Of a stretch of DNA of 64,000 nt, positions 1-13,784 are shown piece by piece. This stretch comes from Mytilus edulis (lineage: Eukaryota > Mollusca > Bivalvia > Mytilida > Mytilidae), in NCBI RefSeq assembly GCF_963676685.1, contig NC_092346.1, positions 27,851,133 to 27,915,132 on the forward strand, in the 5' to 3' direction. Each line of letters starts with the position of its first letter. The stretch's first letter is position 1. The notes under the pieces are model-generated. The model did not search any database, had not been told where the DNA came from, and saw only the letters and a program-made list of their open reading frames with translations. The translations under genes and the position numbers were made by a program.

Positions 1-1900
1 GTTTCGGACAATACAGTATTATATGTTTAAACTTATAAATACAGTTTTATTTACGTTGCTTCTGTTGTTCTTTTCAATGTTGATATGAAAATTTAGGTGA
101 CAAAAATAAACTTCAATGTTCATATATATGAAAAATGTTGGTTTATTCAGTAAGTTATTCACACAATAATTATACACACAAGGAACAGTAACGTTTCCCT
201 TGCATCACATTATTTACTGAAGTCTACAGGTTTTAATGTAATTAAACTGCATTTAACCTTAAAATTATGAGATAACCCCAATCAACTCCTTCATGAATTT
301 TTATTAGGTCCATACATTATAAATATACAGTATATGTTCGTACTAACAAATAACCCAATATAAATAGGTTACGCTTGTCATCTTAATTCTTCTTTTCTTA
401 CCCCGCTTATGATAAAACGGATAACTTGAAATGTCTTTAAAATTTGTGGATAAATGCATACACGTATGTGTAATTTTTGTAACTCCTCATTTGTTCATTA
501 AAATAATGTCTCAGGACTGGATATAATTAAAAAAAACTCGTTTTAGAATGGAGTAATTGGTTAATATGTATTAAGATTATAAAAGCAAAACGTGATGTTT
601 TTGTTAGTCAAAAGGGGGGGGGGGGATATAAATATCTTGTGTTTTAAATGTTTCCTTTTATAAGAAGAAAGGTGCATGATTTCACTTTACAGCTACTGTA
701 TATTTTACATTTTTATTTATTAAAAAACATGTTTTGTGACAAAATTCGCTATGATTCAGTACATATTCATATTATAAAAAACCTCGAGAAAACACGAGGA
801 TAGCACTAAAATTAAATACAAAAATGGCCATTGCAGTGCATTTTATACTCATTTCTAAATCAAGTATGATAATTAACCAACATGAATTATCAAAACTTTT
901 TGAATCAGAAAATCTTTACTTATCTGCGAGTTTATATAATATCATATACAAGATTAGCCATAACGTGCAACTTTCACATCTTCAAAAATCATTTGAACAA
1001 TTTAATTACCAAAAAATATCTGAGAGTTTGATAACGAAGATATCTTATTGACAGGCAGAGTTTGAATATCGAGTACAAAATGCTTGTGCAACCAGATGGT
1101 TATAGCGTTAGGAACTACCGCTGGCAGGAATAACGGATAGATTACAGTTCATCCTGGTACGACACCGATTCCCGCACTTCTTTTTCATGATGATGACGCT
1201 GTATTTCCTTTGAACCAAATAAATACCGTAGGATAGCCAAAACTTGTGGGAACGCAAAATTGTAGTTGATATTAGAAATTAATGATCTACCAAAATTTCA
1301 GTATAAATATTATGTGCAAAAACAAAACAACAAAAAATTAGTAAATTAAGTGTCAATCGGAGTATAATGCATTCCTCAGAAAATTAAAAAGTGTGAAAAA
1401 CTAAAAAAAATCATCGAAAATCACTAATCTAAAGTGGGGCAAAGCTCTTCAACTCCTAACATGATTTTGATTTTGCAGACGAACTATTTATCTTGCGTAC
1501 GAAATTATATGACTGGTATATTGTTTCAATTTTTTGTATACCCTATGGATACATTCACAACCAAAAAGAGAAACATATTAAAAAAATGGTTGTGTATGGC
1601 TTACCACAAAGATAATAACTAAAAAAAAACAACAAGAAAAAAATAAATAACAAGAAGAAAAAGCACAATGACAAATAGCACTTTGATCTAGTCACTGTTT
1701 TAGGAGAGTTAGCGTTTGTGGATATCCACTCCCAAAAACTAAACAAACAAAAAGTTAACTTGAATACGTAAAATATTATGATTTAACAGATTTAATAGAA
1801 AGTGCACTGCATCTTAGTTGAATATTCTTAGAAATTCAGTAACTTAGGAGTTGTTAATTTTGAATTTCCTCATCATTATTTTAACTAAATGGACGAAATT
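1..1900. other. No gene seen
   Basis: AT-rich sequence with a G-run near 606-615. The 75-codon frame at 824-1051 has no recognisable domain and no flanking support. Confidence 0.6.
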
Positions 1901-1931
1901 TGGAAGTGATTTTCTTAAGAAATTATTGATT

Positions 1932-2066
1932 GGTGCAGGAGCTTCTTTATTTCCGTAAAAATAAACCTAAAGCTTATATTTCTTTTTTCTTGTAAATATT
2001 GGTTTGGTGCAGAAAGATCTCCTTTATTTTAGTAAAAATAAACCTATAGCTTATATTTCTTTTTTC
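1932..2066. repeat. 73-bp tandem duplication
   Basis: GTGCAG(G/A)...GTAAAAATAAACCTA(A/T)AG then CTTATATTTCTTTTTTC occurs twice in a row. Confidence 0.8.
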
Positions 2067-2774
2067 CAGAAACATATATACACATATATACATATGTGTA
2101 TATATGTCTCTGTTTTTTTCTTATAATAAAAGATTTGTGGCAAAGTTACCAAGACATTTATGATATATGACAAGAAAACGGCATGTATAAATACACTACC
2201 GACACTAGAGAGAAGAGTTGCTTACATCCGCGTCATTTGGAATCTTACGGATACATTTGTAGTTGTACCATCTTTCTTATTTTCATAATAGTACAAAATT
2301 TTATAATTCAATTACGATCTAGTCCCCTTCTCTTAAAAAAACACATTTAATTGTTTTTAATTGGGATACTGAATGATTGCAATCAGTTGTTGTTTTGATA
2401 GTTATTTAGAGCATGTTTGATTTTTTATTATCATAACTTATTCAAATATCCTGTAGATTTTTTTGTGATATTTTGTAGAAAAGCTGACTTAATGGTTGTG
2501 TAGTTTCAAGTTTGGTGATATAATCCGTATTTTCAACTAAACTTGAGTTTTAGATTGTGCCTTTTTTAACAATTTGTTTCAATGTTTCATACACAAGAAG
2601 TTTGAGATTATTATCGTTTTCGGAAATTCCTTATGTAAACTTTTTATAATAATTCAATATTTGGAATTGAACTGATTTTTTGTGTGTTTTTAATCAGGTT
2701 GTATCATGATCACTAGTCCGTGTTTATGCTTTTCATTGGGAAACCCTACGAAAAATTATTACAATTAAAATTGA

Positions 2775-2856
2775 TACAACTCTCCACAAGAGACCAAATG
2801 ACACAGACATTAACAACCATATATATATATATGTCACCGTACGCGGCCTTCAACAA
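2775..2856 (+). repeat. Dispersed repeat family A, fragment
   Basis: CAACTCTCCACAAGAGACCA, then GACACAGACATTAACAAC and GTCACCGTACG; an AT microsatellite interrupts it. Confidence 0.65.
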
Positions 2857-3898
2857 ATATTTTTTTACGGTTTTATTGAAACATTTTACTCATTTAGGAG
2901 AAGCAAACAATTCAAAATCTTTCTTTGAGTCTTCTAAAACACGTTTCACTGAAATCCGTTCACTGCTTATCTTTTTTTAGAAACTGTGGACCATTAAATC
3001 TGAGGCACGGTCTATAACAAGCGAGCTGAAATTTTAAAAGCCATATTTTTCAGTTTTAAGTATATATATATATTTATTGAGAAACTACCCCTTTACATCG
3101 GGGGCAAACACCTACAGGGTATTAGTGTTTGCGTCAAACAAACTATAAATACAATAAATACAGTGTACATAAATAAAAACATCACTATCATTAAAAATGT
3201 CAATATATTCGTAAAACTATTTCTTTTAAAATCCAAAATTTGGTGAATAAAAGAAACCTTAAAAGTACGTTGCGATATTCTGAACATTTTTAAAAAGGTT
3301 ACACACATAAAATAGACTTTTTCTAAAAATACATGCATATTCACACAAACTTGACAAAATTTCAAACTTTCATACATTTAAAGAATTTAGACATTAACAT
3401 ACAACAACTCATTGCGAGCTTTAACGATTGTGGTCAGATATTGGTTTAAGCAAAACCGGCTTAGATACATGCAGCGAAAAGAAAGTATTTAAACTAAAAT
3501 TGAAAAAAATGATAAAACTGTAAATTCGACTTAGTCTGAACAAACTGTTCGAAGCATACCTTCATCTATATCATTTTTTGTTCTTATATTATTTTGTATA
3601 ATTTTGTATATAATACCACACCTATATCATATGTTCAGAATTTAAGTTTAAATTTTCAAGGAATTTACTTAACTAAGACTGACCAATGAGGCAACAAACT
3701 GGTAGAGTTGTTCTTCAAAAATGAGATCTAAATAATATAAATATTTAAAAAGAGTAAACTTATTATAGTAAGAGAAAAATATTCCACATTAACATTGCGA
3801 AAACAAAATCAAATGATGATGATCATTTTTATTATTATACAGCTAATATATTGACAAAACATTTTAAAAAGAGATTTTAAATTTCGACAATATATCTT

Positions 3899-4150
3899 CT
3901 ATACTATTAAACGAGAAGACCTCATTTTTGGTGTCGCTTCTCTTCTTTCCACAATAAATTAATCAACACGCCTCTGTGTCCTATAGGTACAGTGCATAGT
4001 CGCACTTGTCATCCATTCATATGATTATTCAGATTGAGTTATTTTGGGAGAAAAACGAGAAAAAAGGCATCCGGATATTGTCCCGTCATTGGACGAAATT
4101 TTAAGTCTGATTAGACTTCCGGTTTGCGTTTTTCTGTATACTGTATTTTA
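3899..4150 (+). repeat. Left arm of a 3.7-kb-spaced inverted repeat
   Basis: TATACTATTAAACGAGAAGA, CCTCTGTGTCCTATAGGTAC, CATTGGACGAAATTTTAAGT, ending near CTTCCGGTTTGCGTTTTTCT. The inverted partner is 7318-7565, with the TATACTATTAAACG end outermost in both. Confidence 0.7.
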
Positions 4151-4408
4151 AGAATTCTATCTGCTATCATTTTCAAGTTTGGTCACATAGTTTATTAAAT
4201 AGAGAGGGTCTGTATACTATATCAATGACCACCATGGATCGATTAGTAAACTTAAAATTGAAAGTAAATACACTATATTTATATAGTAATGAATGTTCAT
4301 AATATACAGATTTATATAAGCGCTAAAATTATTCATGTGAACTTTTGATACCTTTTCTGAAATTCTCCAGTTATTAAATCTTTTACAAAATTCATTGATT
4401 ACAAAAAA

Positions 4409-4676
4409 AGAAGATGTGGTATGATAGCCATGTTGAGACAACTCTTCACAAGAGACCAAAATGATACAGAAATTAACAACTATTATAGTTCACCGTACGA
4501 CCTTCAACAATGAGCAAAGCCCATACCGCATAATCAGCTTTAAAAGGCCCTGAACTGACAAGGTAACACAATCCAAACCAGAAAACTAGCGGCCTTATTG
4601 ATGTACAAAAAATGAACGAAATACAAATATGTAACACATAAACAAACGACAACAACTGAATTACAGGCTCCTTACT
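4409..4676 (+). repeat. Dispersed repeat family A, long form
   Basis: GATGTGGTATGATAGCC through CTCTTCACAAGAGACCA and CCATACCGCATAATCAGCT to ACAACAACTGAATTACAGGC. The long form shows the family extends beyond the roughly 140-bp short form. Confidence 0.7.
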
Positions 4677-4696
4677 TAAATTTTCATAACATACTC

Positions 4697-4978
4697 AATG
4701 TATTATGTTCATATTGAAATTGATAGAAAACCAAAAATTGGGAATTTTGGAAATAAAGGAGGAGGGATATAAAAAAAAACATTTTCCTGTCCCCAATAAC
4801 CTATGACTTATGATACTTTTGCTGAAATTCCCCACTAAATGTATTATGTTCATATTGAAATTGATAGAAAACCAAAATTGGGAATTTTGGAAATAAAGGA
4901 GGAGGGATAAAAAAAAACCACATTTTCCTGTCCCCAATAACCTTTGACTTATGATACTTTTGCTTAAATTCTCCAGTC
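4697..4978. repeat. 141-bp tandem duplication
   Basis: Two units starting AATGTATTATGTTCATATTG at 4697 and 4838, nearly identical through CCCCAATAACCT. A minus-strand frame across them is a by-product. Confidence 0.85.
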
Positions 4979-5177
4979 ATTCAATATTTTACATAATTCT
5001 TCCAACAACACTTTACATACTATAAACTACGCTCTGAATGCCCGCGATTTTGCGGGTGTGAACTAGTTCCTTCTAGAAATAGAAGGACATTTATATACTG
5101 GAATCCCACAGAGGTAACAAAACGGTGTAACATTACTTCTTTATAATAGACAATACTAGTGTGAATCTCAAAATATA

Positions 5178-5272
5178 AAAAGAAGATGTGGTATGATTGC
5201 CAATGCGACAACTATCCACAAAAGACCAAAATGACACAGACATTAACAACTATAGGTCATCGTACTATCAAG
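5178..5272 (+). repeat. Dispersed repeat family A, short
   Basis: GAAGATGTGGTATGATTGCC, then GACAACTATCCACAAAAGAC and TATAGGTCATCGTACT. Confidence 0.65.
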
Positions 5273-5284
5273 GATCGACCAACA

Positions 5285-6735
5285 ACACCAAATACTCAAA
5301 GCGACAAAAACATTGGGAGCTAGAAAAAATAGGAACGTATTTGGGACTAGCACATGAACATGCTGCGCGATTGAACTAGCTATCTAAAATCTTAACCCTT
5401 TCCCCTATTTACATAAATGGGAAAACCTTAGAGATATTCCAGCAGTATACTTGCACAATATAGAAGTATGTGCCCAGATACACATTTGCATCGGCAAGCA
5501 ATCAAATTCATACAGAATAGTCATTAATGAAGACTACCAAATCCACACATATACAGCATGCTTAATAATAGGATTTATACTGGATCGGGTGTTGTCTATA
5601 TCTCATAAAAAACCCTTAAATATGAGAAAACTATGTGTTGTTATTAGAGTGTTTGTGTCGTTGGTGTATCACTGACCTTTACAAAACACCTTTTTTTTTT
5701 TTTTAACAATTACCAAAATGTCAACTGTAAGGACAAATTGAAGATCACTAATTGGTACACTATTTATAACTTTTTTTAAAGTGAAAAATGCATTCAAGAC
5801 TCAATTTGTTTTTATAATTTTGTTCTCAATTTAATGAAAGAACAACACGATAGAAAAAAATCTTTTAAGATTTTTTTTACAATATTCTAATATTTGAAGA
5901 AGGACAAAATAAGGCGAATCATCTAGTCCTACATTATTTTATATATTTATGAATGATGTAATTTTACAAAGACAAGGATTGTAGAAATTCCAGTGACACT
6001 AGTTTTTTTTCTCAAATATAAACTCTCTTCTGATTTTATATATAGATGCTTTTTTACTTTTATTATCTGAAACTAATGAGGGTTTACAACATTATTCATT
6101 TGGCAACTTAGTTTGTTCGTAAATAAAGCTAAATCTATAGTTATTAAGCAAAATAGTTTTAAAACTAGTTCCCCATTTGTAACGGAACAAAGACATTTCA
6201 ATACCAGATTGAATCGAGTATACATTTGTAGGAATATTGATAAAAAATAATATAGTTTTTTTGTCACAACACTACAAAAAAAGCTTAAGAAGTTCTTTTT
6301 GCCATGAAATCATATAGAAGTAATCATTATTTCAGTCTATAGCTTTATAAAATTTAGAAATTACTTTTTGGATATATATCACATATTTGAGAGCCAAGCC
6401 GTAATTCAGGAAAACATTTAGAACCTTTTATTACATGCATAGTTAAACACTTATACAAGGTTTATACATAAAGTAGTCCTCACATTTAGATGCAAGAGTT
6501 TGAATTGTAACTTACTGGTCAACATTATATTTCTCTTATTAAAGAATCCTTTATATCGTCTAAAATCCTTAACTCTTTATGAATTTACTGTTGTGTGTTC
6601 ATTTACAAAATATTGTTGAAGGGGAAACAAAATATTTTTGATGGGAAAATTGGTCTGGATTTCGATGAATTAAACAATACTAGAACACACCCGCGAAATC
6701 CCGGCGAAATAAAGCGTATGTAAACTGTCAAAAAA
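5285..6735. other. No gene seen
   Basis: Low-complexity AT-rich stretch with a T-run near 5692; short frames without recognisable features. Confidence 0.6.
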
Positions 6736-7012
6736 AATATACTGACTGGAGAATTTCAGGAGAGGTATCAAAATTCAAAGGTACTTAGGGACTGGGCACA
6801 TTTGTTTGCCCTCCTTCTATTTTCCAAATACAGATTTTCATAGAGAATTTCAGGAGAGGTATCAAAAGTCAAAGGTACTTATATATATACATCAGTGAAC
6901 GCCATGAATAGTAAAGAGTCCCCCCCCCCCAAGATAACCATTGGAATTTATAGTAAATTATAACAAATACAGTAATTCATAGTAAATGTTTGTAAGTATA
7001 TAGAAATATATC

Positions 7013-7163
7013 CACAGTGACCGCCGTTATTAATAAACCATAGGCGGCCGATCCCAGGCGGGGGGCTGCCCCCAATTTCGTTGAAAAAAAATTGTTGATT
7101 ATATGGGGAAGCATGAGAGTAACGCCCCCTCCCTTATGAAAAGTTCTGGATCCGCCACTGTGA
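7013..7163. mobile_element. Short element with GGATCCGCCACTGTG end
   Basis: The right end TTCTGGATCCGCCACTGTG matches the ends of the elements at 38.4 and 45.4 kb; the left end is a degraded CACAGTGACCGCC. Confidence 0.5.
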
Positions 7164-7317
7164 ACTAATTGATAGTAAATAACAAATATTATTCATTTTC
7201 GTTTTCCTCCCAAAATAACCCAAACTGAAACACGTTAAGCAAGGATGATGCATGCTTAAACTCAAAATGATAACAGAAAGCAAATTCATATACTTTATTT
7301 CATAGTCTTTGTATGTT

Positions 7318-7565
7318 CGAAGTACAGAAAAACACAAACCGGAAGTCTAATCTGACTTAAAATTTGGTCCAATGACGGGAAAATATCCGGACGCATTCTT
7401 TTTCGTTTTTTATCCCAAAATAACCCAAACTTAATGATCATAAGAATGGATGACAAATGCGACTATACATCTTACCTATAGGACACAGAGGCATGATGAT
7501 TAATTTATTGTGAAAGGAGGAGAAGCGACACCAAAAATGAGGTCTTCTCGTTTAATAGTATAGAT
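7318..7565 (-). repeat. Right arm of the inverted repeat
   Basis: Inverse of 3899-4150, ending CGTTTAATAGTATAG. The pair could be TIRs of one element or two separate short elements; nothing coding lies between. Confidence 0.7.
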
Positions 7566-7898
7566 TCCTTACAGAAATTATCTTAAACTATTAGACTTCG
7601 AATAAATCTGAAAACATTTTACGAAATTTTATTATATGATAATAAAACACATAAAGAAAACAACAGCAAACTTAATATTTATAGACATGTAAACATTTTT
7701 TTTACATACACATGTGTGCCGTAGTCTCTTTTGGATTCAGAGAGTACAACAATTTGATTAATTTTTATCCCAACAGAAGACCCCTCTACATTTATTTGAC
7801 GAAGTTGGTGAGTGCATTCATTTGTATTTTGTTCTTTTGTTCTTAAGTTTTTCTTTCCTTTTGATAGATGTATAATACTGTACATTTAAGGAATGACT

Positions 7899-8032
7899 GT
7901 AATATTTTTTCTGTCTACGAAGAAATAACATAAAAAATTTGGTGCACACTGAATAACGCGCGTCGCGAGTTATTTAACAGTGTGCACCACATTTTTTTTT
8001 ATGTTATTTCGAACAGACAGAAAAAATATTAC
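7899..8032. mobile_element. 134-bp near-perfect palindrome
   Basis: GTAATATTTTTTCTGTCT opens and AGACAGAAAAAATATTAC closes; inner arms GGTGCACACTG / CAGTGTGCACC and a CG-rich centre ACGCGCGTCGCG. Foldback MITE or a DNA cruciform. Confidence 0.75.
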
Positions 8033-8720
8033 ATTCATTTCTTATAATTTAATTCTAAATACTATTTTAAACCGTAGAAAACTACGAAAAACGTTGATGA
8101 CGTCACGGTCACATGACTAAATTATGTCTATGGGCTGATAACAAAATAACGTCAGCCAATCAGAAGACGCGTTACATCCAAAATTAAATTATATAGAATT
8201 GAATATTAAAAAAGAGGAAATTATGGCTAGTCCATCAAGTGATACTAAATTCAATTTTGAAATTGAAGGGAAACATGTAATTTTTATCAATAATTTACAT
8301 TAAAACTGGGGAAATCTTCCCACAAATTCTATCATTTAGTACCCCAAAAACGTAATGATAATAATAACAAGGAACCAAAATGTAAGCCAGAATTTGAGAA
8401 CATTTTTATTAATACAGTTATATCCACATGAGTCAATTCAAACAATAATAAAAACAAGCATACACACATCAAAGAAATATTACACCAACAGCATAAATAA
8501 TTAAAAAACCACCTTATTAATAAATAGACTTGGACCCTTTTTTCGAAAAGGAATTGACGCCGCTTAAACCACGATAATATATTTTCTAAATTAAGATTTT
8601 GATTACATTAATTTTTTGATTTCTTGTAAATGAAAATTTGAACACTTCATTTCAAAATTCTTGTTTAGAAAACATAAGAACAAACAAGAATGTGTCCATA
8701 GTACACGGATGCCCCACTCG

Positions 8721-9055
8721 CACTATCATTTTCTATGTTCAGTGGACCGTGAAAATTGGGGTTAAACCTTTAATTTTGAATTAAAATTAGAAAAATCATA
8801 TCATAGGGAACATGTGTACTAAGTTTCAAGTTGATGTAACTTTAACTTCATCAAAAACTACCTTGACCAAAAACTTTAACCTGAACTTCGCACTATCATT
8901 TTCTATGTTCAGTGGACCACGAAATTGGGGTCAAAACTATAATTTGGCATTAAAATTAGAAAGATCATATCATGGGGAACATGTGTACTAAGTTTCAAGT
9001 TGATTGGACTTCAACTTCTTCAAAAACTACCTTGACCAAAAACTTTAACCTGAAG
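8721..9055. repeat. 170-bp tandem duplication
   Basis: CACTATCATTTTCTATGTTC at 8721 and 8891; both units run through GAACATGTGTACTAAGTTTC and CTACCTTGACCAAAAACTTT. Confidence 0.85.
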
Positions 9056-10071
9056 CCAACGAACGGAGGCACAGACCAGAAAACATAATGCCCCTCTACT
9101 ATCGTAGGTGGGGCATACAAAGTCTAAATAGAACAGAAGATACCAAGGGTCAACTTGGATAAGTTGCCACCAAAAATGTATAGTTAAAAGTATAATAATA
9201 TAATAATACGAACATATGAGCTCAAAACTGACAGTCACATATTTTGGAAAGATAGCCTTAACTGGTTCGCTTGTAACCAAAGGTGTGAAAAGTCAAAGTT
9301 TAAAACAGGTTGATAACATAATAACCAAAAGGGCCTGCACAGAACAAGGTCAACTTTGCCTGAAGCAGTTACAGCCTTAGTCTAAACATAACTTAAAGAA
9401 ACATAAAGGAGAGCAAGTATACTTATCTAGAACTGTTACAATAACTCTAAAATGGTCAATAAAAAGAAAAAAAAAAATACCGACAAACTCCAAGAAATAT
9501 TAAAAAAAGAAAAGTCCCTTATCAATTGGCAAAATCAAAATCTCAAACACATCTTATTATTAAAATCGATGAGAATAAGGCTAGATTCCCCTTAACACGA
9601 CTGATTTATAAATAACAAAGTGGACTCGCAGCTGAAGCACATCTACTGCTTCCCCAAAGGATGCAAAGAGAAAAACTTGACATGATACGAGCATGATAAA
9701 AACATCATGGAATAACAAGTACACTGTAAAAAAAAAAAAAAAATATTTTGGAAATAAAAAAGACAGGATTGGAAGAAGCCGTTTGAACTGTATGCATGTT
9801 AAGGTAAGTATAAAGGTGTTTTTTTTAAAGTGTGTGCGTTTATCTTCATAGATGGATGGTATTTAAAAAGATAATTGAACACAAAACAAAGAAAAATACA
9901 GTCGAAACAATGAAATCTGTTCAAAACAATATTTTTTTAGCTATCGTGTGGGATTGCGACTGCAATGCATTTGATTTTGCAATCGGTGGATTCTGCAATT
10001 GGTGTAGAGCAGATTTTAATTTGTGTTACCTATTGTATATGCAGTTCCGACAGCCGGCAATATGATGTACA

Positions 10072-10235
10072 ATTAAGAATGGAAAGTGACAATGCGTCAA
10101 AGAGACAACAATGTTAAGCCAACCAAAGAGCATCAAAAACAGCACTAGACCAGAAATGGTACTTCAAAACAGCGAAAATACTGTCCCCGAAGACGGGCTT
10201 CAGCTGGCCCCAAAACAATAATGCACTGTTCAGCG
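10072..10235 (+). repeat. Dispersed repeat family C
   Basis: GGAAAGTGACAATGCGTCAA, AGAGACAACAATG, then GACGGGCTTCAGCTGGCCCC. Other copies at 14176-14440 and, inverted, 24828-24925. Confidence 0.65.
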
Positions 10236-10471
10236 AAACTGAATGATGTGTACATTTGGACCTAGCAATTTTAACTTGACTCAACTGTTTTCAAGTTGTT
10301 TTAGAGTTGTCCCTCTTTTTACATTTTCGCAATAGTGCATCTAGTTCCTGTCTATATTTTATTAGAAATATATTTTGGTCTGCATGCAGAACTTGATCAA
10401 ATTTACATGCCTTTTTGTAAATATATATTTCCAATTTATCAAATATAAGGACATGTATAAAGCTAATTTAA

Positions 10472-10605
10472 AAAAGAGGATGTGGTATGCTTGCCAATGA
10501 GACAACTCTCCACAAGAGACCAAACTGACACAGAAATTAACAACTAAAGGTCACCGCACGGACTTTAACAATGAGCAAAGCACATACCGTATAGACAGCT
10601 TAAGT
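10472..10605 (+). repeat. Dispersed repeat family A, short
   Basis: GAGGATGTGGTATGCTTGCC to CATACCGTATAGACAGCTT, the usual extent of the short form. Confidence 0.7.
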
Positions 10606-10867
10606 TTCTTAAGATATATTTGATTTCCAATTTTGTAATTGTCATTAAACAAACAAAGCTCATTGCATCACATTCCAGTACAGAACCAAACAGAACCAAA
10701 CAGTCAAAACACAAAAAGATTGTAAAATGCAGGAGCGTGGTTACTGCAGTATATCTTTTGACAGTAAAGAACTACGTATGTGTATTACAAATAGGTGTCA
10801 CAACATTTTTCGATGTAATATAGAAACATTAAGAAGGGGACAAAGAAAGTGAAATAGTGAAATAATA

Positions 10868-11741
10868 TTTCGCTTCAAGCAGCCAGTTTAGTTCAATTTT
10901 GTTTAGAAAAAAGCCAAAACACATTGCTTGTGAATGGATATAGGAAGACGTTGTATGAGTGCCAATAAGACAACTCTCCATCCAAGTCACAATTTATAAA
11001 AACTAAATAATTATAGGTCAAGATACAATCTTCAACACGGACCATAGGCTCACACCGAACAGCAAGCTATAAATGGCCCCCAAAATTACTAATGTAAAAC
11101 CATTCAAACGGGAAAACCAACGGTCTAATCTATAAAAAAGAGAAACGAGAAACACTTAGGAACCACACAAACAAACGACAACCACTGAACATCAGATATC
11201 TGACTTAGGACAGGTGATTCAATATAATAGGTGAACAATTCGACCTTATTGAATCCGTATTCATATGACCTTCAATTTAACCCCTTAGATGGAGATACGA
11301 ATGTATTCAGTGATTACAAGAAAAAGAATGTCAACATTGAAAGTGAAACAAAGACTAACCTTTTGGTTGACTTTTTCAATCCACACAAAAAAAAATCTTA
11401 TACAGGTCAACATGATAATAAACAAACTGTTTAACCAACAATATTCAATCAAACAGACCTAGAAAAATCCAATTGTACGTGGGCACTATCTACTAGATTC
11501 ATATCTATGTTTATATCGGGTAACACTACCGTCGTCAGTCTTCGAAGGTTACTTCTATGGATATTGGATGACGTCTGGAGACATGAAATGCTGCTACATA
11601 TTATCGCGTCACTGCATTGTTAATTGATTATTCTAGACTTTTTGTAAGTTGGATATACGTTTTTGTATGCTATTAATTTGACAGCTAATGCCCCTTTAAT
11701 GAATTATACATATATTTTTCGACATTGTTTATTTAACATAA
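10868..11741 (+). repeat. 870-bp duplicated segment, copy 1
   Basis: Starts CGCTTCAAGCAGCCAGTTTA, includes a family B repeat, then GACCTTATTGAATCCGTATT and CGTCGTCAGTCTTCG, ending near TGACAGCTAATGCCCCTTTA. The paired copy is at 12046-12910. A 67-codon frame at 11231-11434 is broken by TGA in the partner, so no gene is called. Confidence 0.75.
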
Positions 11742-12045
11742 AAAAAAAAATGATTCTGCAAAAGTTTGTGGAATTAACTGTTAGCGTGTATTTACTATAA
11801 TATTCGTATTATTTTTCAATCTCAATAAATTACCTTGATATGTTTCTATTATCAAACAAAATTGTCTAACTGCATGTGACAGTGACTCACTAATAGTTTA
11901 TATTATAAAATTTGAATATAACACAAGATTATGTTCTATTTAATGACCTATGTGAAATACAATTATGACCAAGTATACAATGATGCAAACAATTGATTTT
12001 ATTCAAGTGGCTGATCCATGCAAAAAAAAAAAAAAAAAAAAAAAT

Positions 12046-12910
12046 AATTCGCTCTAAGCGGCCAGTTTGGTTCAATTTTGTTAAAATGAACCAAGAAACA
12101 TTGCTTGTGAATTGATTTAGGAAGATGTGGTATGAATACCAATGAGACAACTCTCCATCCAAGTCACAATTTATATAGATAAACCGTTATAGGTCAAGAT
12201 ACAGTCTTCAACACGGACCCTAGGCTCACACCGAACAGTAAGCTATAAAGGGCCCCAAAAATTACTAGTGTAAAACCATTCAAACGGGAAAACCAACGGT
12301 CTAATCTAATAAAAAACGAGAAAAGAGAAACACTTAGGAACCACACAAACAAACGACAACCATTGAACATCAGATATCTGTCGCAGGACAGGTGATTCAA
12401 TTTAATAGGTGAATAATTCGACCTTATTGAATCCTTATTCATATGACCTTCAATTTAACCCCTTAGATGGAGATACGAATGTATTCAGCGATTACAAGAA
12501 AAAGAATGTCAACATTGAAAGTGAAACAAAGATTAACCTTTTGGTAGACTGATTCAACCCACACAATAAAAATTCTTATACAGGTCAACATGATAATAAA
12601 CAAACTGTTTAACCAACAATATTAAATCAAACAGACCTAGAAAAATCCAATTGTACGTGGCCACTATCTACTATATTCATATCTATGTTTATATCGGGTA
12701 ACACTACCGTCGTCAGTCTTCGGAGGTTACTTCTATGGATATTGGATGACGTCTGGACACATGAAATGCTGCTACATATTATCGCGTCACTGCATTGTAA
12801 ATTGTTTATCAACCATGATACTTTGAGTCAAATCGATGAATATTAATTTGACAGCTAATGCCCCTTTAAGGAATTATATTTATATTTGTTGACATTGTCT
12901 ATTTTACATA
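12046..12910 (+). repeat. 870-bp duplicated segment, copy 2
   Basis: Direct repeat of 10868-11741, about 300 bp downstream, with scattered substitutions; a 24-base A-run precedes it. Confidence 0.75.
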
Positions 12911-13780
12911 TGTACATACCAAAAGAAAAAAAAAAAAGAAAAAGAAAAAAAAAGAGGTAAATAAAAATCGGGACAACGAAAAGACAGGGGAGACAAGCCA
13001 AAAAGCAAAAGAATATGAACGATGACTAAAAATTATACAGCTTATTAACGAGATGTAAATTGAAGGAAAAAAAATATATTGTCAGACTAAAATAGAAACA
13101 TTGAGATCCAACTTTACATCAATATCAAAGCCGTATATGATAAGCCTCAACATCTTTTTTAATGACAAGAGTATATTCTCATTAAAAAAGTCAGAGGTTA
13201 TAAGTAGTATTTACTGTAGTTTTATTGTTATTATATGAAAAATAATCTCACAAATCTCATAAAGTAACAATAAATCAGGAATCCGGTTACATTTACATGC
13301 ATTTCTTTGTTCAATTGTGTCTGTTCATGACCTTCGTGTTAATTTTAAATACATTCGTTGTTATGTGATGCGTGATAATTTGACATCGTCTTTGCAAATA
13401 TCTGAGAAAATATTCAGTGGTACGAACTTGGTGGACATGCAAGCGACAATTTCAATGTAATTCTATAACACAATTAAAAATTCTTTTAAATGCAAAGCGA
13501 GGTCAATTTGGGCGGTATCTTTTTTGCACTAAAAATGAACTCATTTGCGCCACAACTTATTTGCGCCAATGCTACTTCTGCGCCACTTCATTTTAAAAAC
13601 TATAGGTTTCAATTGCGCAAATAAAAGAATCATCTTATTGCGCAAATTCTATGAATTTGTTTTAATTATATATATTTACTAGTTGGAAGATGGGACAGCA
13701 TATTTACAAACAACATATCAAAATTAACCTTTGCATAAATATATTAACGTGAAAAAAATTGAAAACAACACGTTTAATAA
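12911..13780. other. No gene; repeated TTGCGCC/TTGCGCA motifs
   Basis: 13540-13650 repeats TTTGCGCCA, TTCTGCGCCAC, AATTGCGCAAATA and TTATTGCGCAAAT, probably a small repeat element. An A/G-rich run lies near 12925-12955. Confidence 0.5.
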
Positions 13781-13784
13781 TGTC

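Noticed and set aside
11231..11434. 67-codon frame in the 870-bp duplication
   Set aside because: The partner copy has an in-frame TGA; no family resemblance.
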